Below are positions 33,760 to 43,572 of a stretch of 64,000 nt of DNA, one piece after another. The notes beneath the pieces are model-generated. The model did no database searches, was not told the origin of the DNA, and saw nothing but the letters and a program-made list of their open reading frames with translations. The position numbers were made by a program, and so were the translations under genes. The number at the start of each line of letters is the position of its first letter. Within the stretch, counting starts at the first letter, position 1. Source of the stretch: Astrothelium macrocarpum (taxonomy: Eukaryota > Ascomycota > Dothideomycetes > Trypetheliales > Trypetheliaceae); the NCBI GenBank assembly GCA_021030915.1, contig JAGEMR010000023.1, positions 186,001 through 250,000 on the forward strand, in the 5' to 3' direction.

Positions 33760-34773
33760 ATGTCTCTAAAACGCAAAGCTACTGATCTCGCTGCCGATGA
33801 AGCCAAAGCTCCCAAAGCTAACAAAAGTCTTCACTCCTTCTTCTCCACCACTGGTCCAACCAATTCCTCCAAGACCTCCACCTCTACCTCCGAATCCCTC
33901 CCTACCGTCCCACCCCCCGACTTCGACAAAGATGCCTGGATTGCCAAACTCACCCCGGAACAGCGCGAACTTCTAAAGCTCGAAATTGAAACCCTCCACG
34001 AATCCTGGCTTCCTTACCTCAAAGACGAGCTCCTGACCAAAGAATTCCTCTCCCTCAAAAAATTCCTCGCCGCCGAAGCCGCAGCCGGCAAAAAAGTCTT
34101 TCCCCCAACCGAAGACATCTACTCCTGGTCCCGTCACACGCCCCTTCCCACCGTAAAATGCGTCATCCTCGGCCAAGACCCCTACCACAACGTCAACCAA
34201 GCCCACGGTCTCTGCTTCTCCGTACGACCCCCCACGCCAGCGCCGCCGAGCCTCAAAAACATCTTCACCTGTCTCCGCCGCGACTTCCCAGACACGTTCC
34301 AGGCGCCCCCCAAGAATGGCGGGTTGTTGACGCCCTGGGCGGATAGAGGCGTGTTGCTGCTGAACGCGAGCTTAACGGTGCGCGCGCACGAGGCGAACTC
34401 GCATCAGGGGAAGGGGTGGGAGCGGTTCACGCAAAAGGTGGTGGATACGGTGGCGCGCGTGCGGAGTCGGGGTGTGGTGTTTTTGGCGTGGGGCGCGAGC
34501 GCGCAGGCGAAGGTGAAGAGTGTGACTCAGGGGAAGCATTTGGTGCTGAAGACGGTGCATCCGAGTCCGTTGAGTGCCGCGAAGGGGTTTGTAAGTTGGA
34601 CCTTGTTCTCCTCGATTACGTTGTACGTGAAAAAAATGCTAATCGGTGGACCCGTGTAGATGACGTGTGGACATTTCAAGCAAGCCAATACCTGGTTGAA
34701 GGAGAGGTATGGAGATGAGGATGGTCCAATTGATTGGGATCTTAATGTAAAGCCCGAGGATGCGGGTGTCTAG
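33760..34773 (+). CDS. UNG1: uracil-DNA glycosylase (family 1, UNG)
   Basis: UNG removes uracil from DNA as the first step of base-excision repair in nucleus and mitochondria. Exons 33760-34590 and 34660-34773, joined over a 69-nt intron, give 314 residues. The water-activating Asp140 is in LGQDPYHNVNQAHGLCFSV and the leucine-loop His267 in HPSPLSAAKGF. GVLLLNASLTVRAHEANSH is the other core block. The N-terminus has a basic MSLKRK start and NKSLHSFF (21-28), matching a PCNA-interacting box except for Asn in place of Gln. The ATG at 33760 is the first in frame. The coding strand is C-rich to about 34315 and then G-rich. It is convergent with DNA ligase I. Confidence 0.96.
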
Positions 34774-35247
34774 AGCATGCCAGGAATTCGAGCATGGCGT
34801 CTTGCCTTATGTCGGTTTTCTATTTGAGGTGTTGGCGAGGCGTAGGAATCGGTTGTATAAAAAAAGATTTCCCAGGTTCGGCTAATAGACCACTAACTGT
34901 TCAAAAGTTTTAATACTTTTTACCTTTTATAATACAGGGTTTCTTTCATATTCCATCAACTTCATACTCATAGCACCAGTAATTGCAACGAGAAATGCCG
35001 CCCGTGACCGCCAAAGATATAATCGCTGCATACCTCATAGGGAGAACCCCAGCGATAATAATCAAGAAAAATCTTGAGAGATATTTCTTGTTGAATTGAT
35101 GACGGGTTCTGATGGCTTAGAACGGTATGGGGTCCTCCCTATGCAGCCTGCGGCGGTGATATGTATCGCGGTGGCATATATTATTTCTTATTGTAACAGC
35201 TGGTCATAGCACAAGATATGCAGACGTCAGCTACTGGCGCCTCGGAT
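34774..35247. other. intergenic region holding MITE copy 2
   Basis: Convergent 3' flanks of UNG1 and DNA ligase I. The inverted-repeat element at 34990-35189 fills the middle; nothing else is seen. Confidence 0.5.
34990..35189. mobile_element. MITE-like inverted-repeat element, copy 2
   Basis: 200 bp with the same layout and related termini as the copy at 31901. The left arm has AGAAATGCC (34991), ACCGCCAAAGATATAATCGC (from 35007) and CTCATAGGGAGAACCCC (to 35050). The right arm, as its complement, has GGGGTCCTCCCTATGCAG (about 35129-35146), GCGGCGGTGATATGTATCGC and ATTTCT (35183-35188). It is flanked by ATTGCAAC (34982-34989) and ATTGTAAC (35190-35197), a candidate 8-bp target-site duplication with one C/T difference. 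There is no coding capacity. The superfamily is not determined; an 8-9-bp duplication with long arms would suit hAT or Mutator. Confidence 0.72.
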
Positions 35248-38022
35248 TCACTCACCGTCCTCTCCTTCCTCATTCTCCGCCCTGGTCCCCTCCCCCTGCG
35301 CCTTGGCCCCCTGCTTTCGATACAACTCTGCCAAATAATCCGCATCCGACGCCTCCTCAATCCCCTTATCCTCCCTAACCTTTAAAAACCGCGGAAACCT
35401 GAGACTCAGCCCCCTCTCCTCGCTCACCAGCCCCATCGCAGCCGGATACGTCGGGCTGATCGTCACATCCGCAAACGCCATCTCCCACACCTCCTGCGGC
35501 TCAAACCACACGTCCGGGTGGCCCCCATACGCTACGTACGCTGGCTGGGCCGCCACCACGTTCGGCCCGTCCTCGGCGTACTTTTCTTTGTTCGCCGTGT
35601 AGAACTTGTCGGTGAAGCCCGAGATGCATTTGGTTACGGCTTCGAGGCCGCCGGTTTCAGGATTGCGTACCGCGAGCAGGATCGGGGACCACCATTTCGC
35701 TTTGCGGCCCTGGCCGTGCCAGCCTGCGACGGGGATAAGGTCGAGGGTGTCGGCCGCGGTGTTGTAGTCTTTTTTCACTTTGAGCCAGGAGTCGAGACGT
35801 TTGTCTGGTTCGTAGGTTGCTAGGAGGGCTTTACGACGAGTCGATTTTTCATTGTCGGTGGTTACGGTAGAGTCATCTCCCTTTGGTTTTGTAGCTTTGG
35901 ATTTCGGCTTAGATCTGGTGCCTTTCTTGCTTTTGGAAGGGGTAGGTGGCTGCGGTTTTGGCTCCGCGAGTTCTCCGTCTCCTTCGATGTTGATTTGGAG
36001 GTCTGGGTTGGGAAGATTATCGAGTACTTTGACCATTATGCCTTCGCATTTGACATCGGTTGCACTTTTGAAAAACTCGAGCACTGTCTCTGAGTCGGCT
36101 GATGTTGCGTCAAGATTCTTGACCCAGGTGAAATGATTTGGTATTTCTGTGAAGAGACTTCGAAGTAGTGATCGCCTTTCTCGGAATGGCCTATTCAACA
36201 GTTCTTCTCCATTAAGATACATCAAGTCAAATGCGAATAGACAAACGTTCACCTTGACTTCGTTGACTGTAACGTCTTTTCGTGCACGATTGGCCAGGAT
36301 TTGAAAGGGCTTTAATTCGCCAGTGTCACGATCCACTGCAACAACTTCACCTTCCATAATGAAACTACCCACGCCCTCACCACGGATCTGAGGCACGAGA
36401 GCCACAAGATCTGGATATTTTTCGGTCATAACTTCAAGGTGGCGTGAGAATATTGTAACCTTTCCACGCTCATCACAGTGTACTTGGGCACGTTGTCCAT
36501 CATATTTGTATTCGCAACTAAAGTCTCTTCCCTGGAGTTTGGTGAGCATTTCTCCCAAATCCCTGGTGATGCTCCCAAGCATGGGTCGTAACGGTATATG
36601 TAGAGCAAGTCCACACCGGATTAGCAATTCTTCAGAAACACCAACTTCAAGCAGTGCCGGAATCAGATCGTTGTAATTTGGGTGTCTTGCAAAACATGCC
36701 TTGACGATTTCTTCGCCTCTGGAATAAATTTCCGTCAAAGATTCTTTCTTAAGTTTCGCTAGTTCATTTGGAGATTGAATAGAAAAGGCGGCATTTGGTG
36801 GACGAGCAAGTTGAAAGGCACGTGATAGTGCGATTAGCATAGTCGTCTTAACAGCGCCTATCCGAAGCTGTTTCGCAAATTTAATTACTACGTTTTACGT
36901 AAAATTTTTGTATACTTACATGCTGTACAAGCGTCCGTACAATGTACCGACTCTCCTCTGCACCCCTGGCGTCTTGCACCAACCTTTCAACAATTCTTTG
37001 CTTAGCTTCTTGACTTCCATGACCCTGACTTTTGGCGATCTTCACAAGTGATTCGAAAACACCCTTGATAGTCAACGGCTTCGGTTTTCGGAGTGTAAAG
37101 CTCTGTCTCTTCTTTGCTTCAAATGCGACATCCCCTGCATCTCCGTACTTGTTGTATAGTGTTTTGAGAGCTGCATTGTCTAGACCGCAGACTTTTTTTA
37201 GTGCTTTCGATATCGATGACCCTCCTAGCCCTAGTTCAAGATCGATGTATGGCGGAGATATCGAGTTCGTCGCGAGCCAAACCTTGGAACTTTTAGTACT
37301 AAGTCTTTGCGAAGCGTTGGGGTACATACTGCTGGAAGTAGACTTTCAGGATCGCCCTGAATGATTGTACGCAGGAGGTTTACAAGCGTATCCACAATCT
37401 TGATTCGACTCTGCGTGCTGTTTACAAGCACAAAGCATCTTGTAAGGAGAGCATATGTCGCACTGCCACCCTCTGCCGCCCATTCTTCTTTCAAGTCTGG
37501 AATGTGTTTAGTGGGATCGAAAGTCAGAGGATCCTCATCGAAAGGTATGGCTGTTGAGATCGTGTCCTCCTTCGCTGAAGCTGATTGCAAGGAAAGCGTG
37601 GTTTTTCCGAACTCTGGCGGTCTAGTCTCGCTTTTTGCCTCCTCCACAGCGGTTTCTTCCGATGTATTGTTTCCATTCTGATCCGATTCGTTCCCTTCTA
37701 CATCATTTTCCACTGCGATGCTTTGGCTTGCGCTTGGTGTTGAGCTCGATTGGACTACGGACGTTGGTGGTGCATTGCTTTTGGTCGCGGCGTGATCCTC
37801 CTCATTCCATTGCGCTTGTAATTTACGAGCAAGTTGCTCGTCGGTCAACTCTTCCTCCTTGACCTTTCTAGGGAAATCATCATCATTGTTGCGATCATTC
37901 TTTTCGTCCACAGCGGTAGCATTACCCTTCTTCTGCTTTCCAAAGAAGTAGTCTAGACTTCTGATTGTCTTTGGTGATGTCTTGTAGTCATTAGTCTTTC
38001 TTTTCTTAGCCGGACTATTCAT
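35248..38022 (-). CDS. CDC9: ATP-dependent DNA ligase I (Cdc9/LIG1)
   Basis: This ligase seals Okazaki fragments and repair nicks. Exons 37330-38022, 36920-37282 and 35248-36867 give 891 residues. The adenylated Lys473 is in CEYKYDGQRAQVH. Other nucleotidyltransferase motifs are EGEVVAVD, FAFDLMYLNGEELL, KCEGIMVKVL and RLDSWLKVKKDY. The DNA-binding domain is marked by LELGLGGSSISKALKKVCG. The disordered N-terminus holds a NLS-like PAKKRK and a PCNA-box-like IRSLDYFF (20-27) lacking the usual Gln. About 65 residues of Pro/Lys/Ser-rich sequence are inserted between motif IV (EGIMVK) and the RLDSWLK lysine motif. A short upstream ORF (ATG 38047, stop 38015) overlaps the start. Introns are 47 and 52 nt. 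Confidence 0.95.
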
Positions 38023-38377
38023 CCCAATAGATAGGTCGAAATAGCATTCGTGTTATGCTATAGCTGGAAATCCATGAGGCAATGCATTTCAATATCGCTT
38101 ATAGTAAGGTAACCACGGTGTTTCTGCGACTCTAGTGAGCCGAAATGATGACGCGAACAACGCCTACTTCCTTGTAGAAATCAAAACGAGCTGCAAAGGC
38201 ACGCAAGACCCTGAAAGCCCTGAGAGACAATGAAAAGCAGGGCTACGAGATAAGAAGACTTTGTGTGCTCGTGAGAACATCGATTGTTTGTGAGAGCAGG
38301 TATGCCCTACGCTTGTTTACGAGCAGGTACGCAGGCGGAACTAAGTGGGGCGCTTGCAGGATGCGAGAGGCTAGAGT
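38023..38377. other. DNA ligase I promoter and transposon left flank
   Basis: No gene is seen. It contains the upstream ORF that overlaps the ligase start (ATG at 38047). Confidence 0.45.
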
Positions 38378-38379
38378 TA

Positions 38380-38428
38380 GGAGTCAACGCCATCTTCTGC
38401 ACGGCCCACATTTCTGCACACCCGAATT
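38380..38428. repeat. left terminal inverted repeat of the pogo-type element
   Basis: 49 bp starting GGAGTCAACG and ending CACACCCGAATT. Its reverse complement is found at 40498-40546 with a single T/C difference at repeat position 14. Confidence 0.92.
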
Positions 38429-38689
38429 AATTCTCACCACCAAGTCTTTGAATGTAATTATCTCAACAACAAGAATAGATGATGAGATGAAATCAAGATT
38501 AATTAATAGTTCTAATTTGTATGTTTCATTTGAACCACTAATTTTGATTTCTATAACGTAGTGGAATTTGTAAACGTCGCCCTGAGCGATTTGAATGAGA
38601 AACCGCTTCCACTTTATTTAATGCCTTCTCATCCACACATACAACGTCCTGAATCTCATTTGGTATTTTCCATTGAATTTGCTGATTCC

Positions 38690-40455
38690 GCTTATTTTGT
38701 TGTGATTCGAATTTTAACTGTTTATTCGCTGCTCGTTACTCAACTGCCTCTTGTTTCTACCGCTATTGAACAGCTTGTTCCTCCTTCCGCTGCTGCTGAG
38801 CTTCTTCACGGGCGCGTTTTCGCTCTGTTTTTTATTCAGCTTCAATTTGCTTTTTAATTTATTACTATACCTTTTGAATATCCTTTTACTCTTTTTCAAA
38901 TTGTTCTATCTCCTCCTTCTGTTATTGTATTTCACGAATAAATGCTATTTTACTGAGACTGTAAAATACTATTCCATCATATTCAGAAGATATTTTCAAT
39001 TGCTTTCGCTGATTTATTCGCTATTTTTGAATTTTAATCATTTTTTTTAAATTACAAATTTCTATTTTTAAAAAATGATTTTCGATATTCTATTAAAGAA
39101 GAAACGTTTTAAATTTATTAATTCTTTTTTATAATGATGAATTTAATTGGCTATTAATACGTTTACGAAATCGTTTTTATTCATTTATTGAAATAATAAT
39201 TAAAGAATCTGAATTAAAAATCTGATTCGAATTTTTTCGAAATTATTGATTATTAATTTGATTAAATATTATTGATAAATCGAATGATTAGAATCCAGTT
39301 TTGAATCATTCATTTTCAATATTTTGAAATGTAAATATCTTTTTATATATCTTTCAAAATAATGGAAAAAAATCAGCCTTAATAAATGAAAGTAGACCTT
39401 ATATACGCTGGATCCAATTATCTAATTCGATATTGTAATATTCAACTAATGGCCTAAACAGATTCACATCCAGCGGCTGAAATCGATGAATAGAATGAGA
39501 AGGATAAACAGCAATCAGAATTCGCTATTCATGACAATAATCGAAAAATTCCATAATAAAATGAAAATCATGGCCATTTATTATAAATAATTTCCATTTG
39601 AAATCGTTATCAATTTTGTTTTTAATATTTTTATTGAATATCTTTTTGAATCAGATTAATCCAATTTCATCGTTTATTCAGTCTGATAGAAATGATGTAA
39701 AATTGCATTTATGAATAGCAGAATCCATATATTGAAGTCATGAATTTTGTATGATATTGGATTGAGCGTTATAAATGAACGAAGGAGGTAAGGCCTCCCC
39801 GTCCATAGCGATCGTGACGAGAATAGTAATCCATAAACGAGAACCATCTATACCTGATTCTCGAAGGCGACTTTATTCATAAACTGCCTTATTAAATACA
39901 CGACGGTATTTTGTAATTTGGCCTATAACGAAGCCTTTTTCATTTATATTATATATATTATAGAATGAGATACGATATTGAACAATTTTGGTCCTTATTT
40001 TTCGAATTATTAGTAGCGAAATAACACATTTTAATAATTCATATCATATCAAAATATAACTGAAATTGAATATAATTATCCGCCTTTTTTTATATGAGAT
40101 CAAATATAATAAAAAATGCTGATTTCAATAATGGCCGATGACGTTGAATAAAACGATTTGTCCATTTCTTTTCAATCTCTTTTTTATCAATATTAATAGC
40201 GAAATTCTGAATCATTCGAATAATAGATGAAATGTCATAATCTATAAATATATTGATTCATTGAATTAAAATAGATTTCTAACGTAATAAAAATTTGGTA
40301 ATTATTTTATGAATAACAATTGTATGGGATTTGGTGAGACCTCTATGGCGACGCGATAACATTGAATGATTAATTCCATGCTTTTTAGCTATCTGAATGT
40401 AATTAGAACGCTCTTGCGCATCCGCCTCAGCAATCGCTGCATCAATTGGGCTCAT
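38690..40455 (-). pseudogene. decayed pogo/Fot1 transposase (DDE_1)
   Basis: Reading leftward from an ATG at 40455, blocks of a pogo-type transposase can be followed with several stops and frame changes between them. A psq-type HTH comes first (MSPIDAAIAEADAQE, YIQIAKKHGIN, SRRHRGLTKS). Then a CENP-B-like HTH (about 40140-40220: IQNFAINIDKKEIEKKW, RFIQRHR). The first DDE block is YNINEKGF near 39940, where the expected Asp of the D-E-K-G-F motif reads Asn. Then follow DGSRLWITILVTIAMDGEAL, and NGHDFHFIMEFFDYC and QPLDVNLFRPL at about 39450-39600. Last is a charged tail (ERKRAREEAQQQRKEEQ, about 38780-38830) interrupted by TAG codons. The changes fit C-to-T/G-to-A mutation, so the gene is dead. 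Confidence 0.85.
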
Positions 40456-40497
40456 ATTGATGGTGTAATTCGTATTTGAATTCGTGGGGTTGATCAA

Positions 40498-40546
40498 AAT
40501 TCGGGTGTGCAGAAATGTGGGCCGTGCAGAAGGTGGCGTTGACTCC
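40498..40546. repeat. right terminal inverted repeat of the pogo-type element
   Basis: 49 bp, AATTCGGGTGTG to CGTTGACTCC, reverse complement of 38380-38428 with one mismatch. The transposase start (40455) lies just inside it. Confidence 0.92.
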
Positions 40547-42688
40547 TACTGTATTTGGTCACTTCCCACCAAATCCTCACTCACTCTCTCCTCAATGCGC
40601 TCTATCGCCGTCCACTACGGGTCATGAGCGTACTCCAAGCTTCACCATCAAAATCACGTTAACCTTACACGCGTCACCTTGTCGTTGGAGATGCGTCATT
40701 GCAGTCCACCTCTGTCCTACCTCTGACTATTGAGAAGCCACGACAGTGAAGTTGTGCGTTCCGCCATCACTTTCGTAAATGACCGTCAATAGCCCAGCGA
40801 CCACGATTGCAATGGCTGCAGTGTGTTCACATGCAGCTAAGACCTGCTTCACGGGGTCTTGTTGGATTTCTCTGCTTGCTTCACCTCCGTCACTCATGAT
40901 GGGTGGGGCCATTGACCGAAGCGAGGAGCCATAAAAGCTGCTTGACCCCTTGCTCCTGTACTTACCCACAACTTCTTCCTCGCATCGACTTAGGTAGGCA
41001 TCTTTGTACCAGCAAGGCTTTAGTAGCTCGTCATTACAGACTTCTGTCTCATCACGATAGCTGCACTTGATTGAACCTTCCACAGATACAGTACGATCAT
41101 TGTCAGCTGCGATCTCAGCGTCTCCTCGTCGCCTTGGCATCTCTTTTCTCTCCACTAAATCATCACAGTGACGACTTTATCATCATCAGACCTTTCTACG
41201 TGAACCTTCGTGACCGTGTGGTTACCAGAAAAGGAACTATGGTACGAAGCTGAAGTTTTTCATGTATCGTCCTTGCCTGGGTTGGCAACATCGGTCACAA
41301 TCAACAGAAAGTGACTAAATTTCACTCCTTGATTGAAATTGTGTCATGGTGAGGCTCCTTGACTCTCATGTCCATTAATAGTTGTATGCCCTTTCTAATT
41401 GGTTGTAGATAATGCAAGCCTTGGAAAATCTTGGCATCTCTCCTGTCAGGTTATCCAAACATACGGACGAAACGAAAAGCTCGAGACGAGACTTTAGCTA
41501 AGATAGTAGAGCCTTATGGAACCCAGCTCCTCGGTATCTGGACATTCTATGCATACATTTGAGGCTCTTTCTGGAGCACGTTTAGAGGCTTCACGTCCCG
41601 AATTCGGGCCAATCAAGACATGGGCATTACTGCACTCTGGGTCTTCCTTGACTAGAATTCGGAAACAATGTAGATGATCCCTTGCTCTCCTATGGGCATC
41701 CGATTTCTGTATGACTGGTCCGTCGAGATCCCAGGCATTTGTGAACTACGCTCTAACAGCCGGGCATGTGCAAGCCCGATGGACAACACGCATGCCAGCC
41801 TCAAAGACTTGTCATTCCCATTTAACTTCATGATCATACCCGCCCTCAATAACTGGACATTGGATACGTTGCATAGCGAACGTATGGGTAATTTCCGCTC
41901 ACTGGATCCAAAGAAAGACTGCAGGCCTTGCGCGCTCAGAAGCAAGAAATGTAGTGAACCATCGGCTCGTCCCTAGATGCCAGTGAATCCAAAGAGATCT
42001 CATCAAAAGGCAAAGTGATACAGAGAGACTTTTGCTGCGCGTTCACATCTCTAGGAGCTATTGAAGGTGATGCTATGTGCATCCATATTTTCAGAAGGCA
42101 TGAGCAAAACACAATACCCCGTTTTCCTAGATGGTACGGAATTCTCAAGACCGAGAGCCGAGATAGGGCAAACGGCTGACCGACGTGGGATAAGCGAGTG
42201 TAATTCTCGTAGCCGGCTTAGAGGGTCCTCGACGAATGTTGTAGAATTTGGCAGCATGTCATGACTGCTAAAGGTCAACTCGAGGACCATCTGTTCCTTG
42301 GTCCAGCTCACACCATTGTTGTCATCGACACCGAGTACAGACATGCAGACTGTAGAATCTTGAGGAGCAAGAGCAATTCCAATCACGATGGCGACCATGA
42401 TTCCCACACTCAAACTCGATATCGACTGAACATGGATCTTCCCTCGATACACGTACAAATCCAAATCTCTCTGACCATGTTATTCTTTTGTGCCAAATCT
42501 GGACTACCTCCACACTAAGCGAGGTACGACTCTATTACCCAAGTTCTACGACCCCCCAAATCAGTAATCGATTTCTCAGAAAGATGTTAATGTCTTACAA
42601 TCCACAACCCCCTTCGACGAAATATTCGTGGATAGACCCCTGGTCGAGGGACACGTCTGCATCCTAATTCCGTGATCCTAACGCCGAG

Positions 42689-42866
42689 CATCCTGGATAT
42701 CCGTACGCCAACTTGTAGGATGTTGGTATTTGGTCGTCCGTTGATTATGACCAAGATACCATTGTTGGTTCTTGCGATAAACCTGATAAAGTTGATTGTT
42801 CTATCGCCTGGCAAATGCTGGCGAAATCGGTCAAGAACTCGTATGATTTGAAGTGTGTCGCCAGCG
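42689..42866 (-). repeat. left arm of a 178-bp inverted duplication
   Basis: The reverse complement of this stretch aligns without a single gap to 43326-43503: 136 of 178 positions identical by hand count. 29 of the 42 differences are transitions. A run of 12 A lies just to its right (about 42888-42899). Confidence 0.85.
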
Positions 42867-43325
42867 GGCGCTTGGTTAAAAAAAAAAAACGCACACCAAA
42901 ACTCCATGATCTGCGATGCGACCGCTGGTTAGCAAAAGCGGTTTCTTTGTGCACCTAGTGGTGCCGTAGCAGAAATTGGGAATTCCGCTCAACGCAATGC
43001 CTGGTCCGGCACCACGCCAAAACGCAACTTCAAGCGATTCAAAGGGAGAAACATACGACTGATGAGCTATCTGGCTACAAGCTTGATGAGCGTGTCTGCT
43101 GTGAATTTTCCTTTGTTGGCTGAACGGTTCGTGGTTAGGCAATACAAGGAGTAGAAGCAGCGTGGGACAAATGGCCGCCGTCAGAGACTCAGCGCCGATC
43201 CGTATATCGGCGTAGATCCCAGGAGCACCGCTATGCCCTCACACCCGGCAACGTGATCGTATAACAATTCTGTTGAAACGTTGCTGGAAATTTACGGGTC
43301 CGGTTCGATATAGGCAACACGTGCT

Positions 43326-43503
43326 CGCTGGTGCCACAATTCAGATCCTACGAGTTCCTGACCAATTTCGCCAGCATACACCAGGCCGTAGATTAATCAA
43401 TTTTATCAGGTTGATTGTGAGAATTAATAATAGTTTTTTGGTTATGATCAATAGGCGACCAAATACTAGCACTCTGGCACTTGGCATACGGATATCTATC
43501 ATG
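43326..43503 (+). repeat. right arm of a 178-bp inverted duplication
   Basis: Partner of 42689-42866, in opposite orientation, 459 bp apart. In most transition differences this copy carries the A or T (for example AATTAATAATAG where the other arm has AACCAACAATGG). It overlaps the start of the 26-bp tandem repeat at its outer end. Confidence 0.85.
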
Positions 43504-43572
43504 TTGAATATCAAAATACTTCTATCATGTTGAATATCAAAATTCTTCTATCATGTTGAATATCAAAATACT
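43495..43572. repeat. 26-bp tandem repeat, three copies
   Basis: TCTATCATGTTGAATATCAA followed by AATACT or AATTCT repeats three times (43495-43520, 43521-43546, 43547-43572) with one difference. The first 9 bp lie inside the right arm of the inverted duplication. Confidence 0.93.

Larger units (their letters stand above)
38378..40548. mobile_element. pogo/Fot1-type DNA transposon, RIP-degraded
   Basis: The element is bounded by TA dinucleotides (38378-38379 and 40547-40548), the target duplication expected for Tc1/mariner/pogo elements. It has 49-bp terminal inverted repeats that differ at one position. The interior, especially 38850-40480, is extremely AT-rich, in contrast to both flanks. 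On the minus strand a decayed transposase with HTH, CENP-B-like and DDE_1 blocks can be followed. Fot1/Flipper-type elements of about 1.8-2.2 kb with TIRs near 45-50 bp are known from ascomycetes. Stops of the CAG/CAA/CGA to TAG/TAA/TGA kind and GC loss are what RIP produces. Confidence 0.9.

Noticed and set aside
40727..42464. Minus-strand frames as a membrane-protein gene
   Set aside because: Each has one hydrophobic stretch, but no start, splice path or known family could be established. May be a relic.
42587..43533. The two frames of the inverted arms as a pair of paralogous genes
   Set aside because: Similarity is confined to the 178-bp arms; flanks of the frames are unrelated and substitutions are not concentrated at third positions, so an inverted repeat explains it better.
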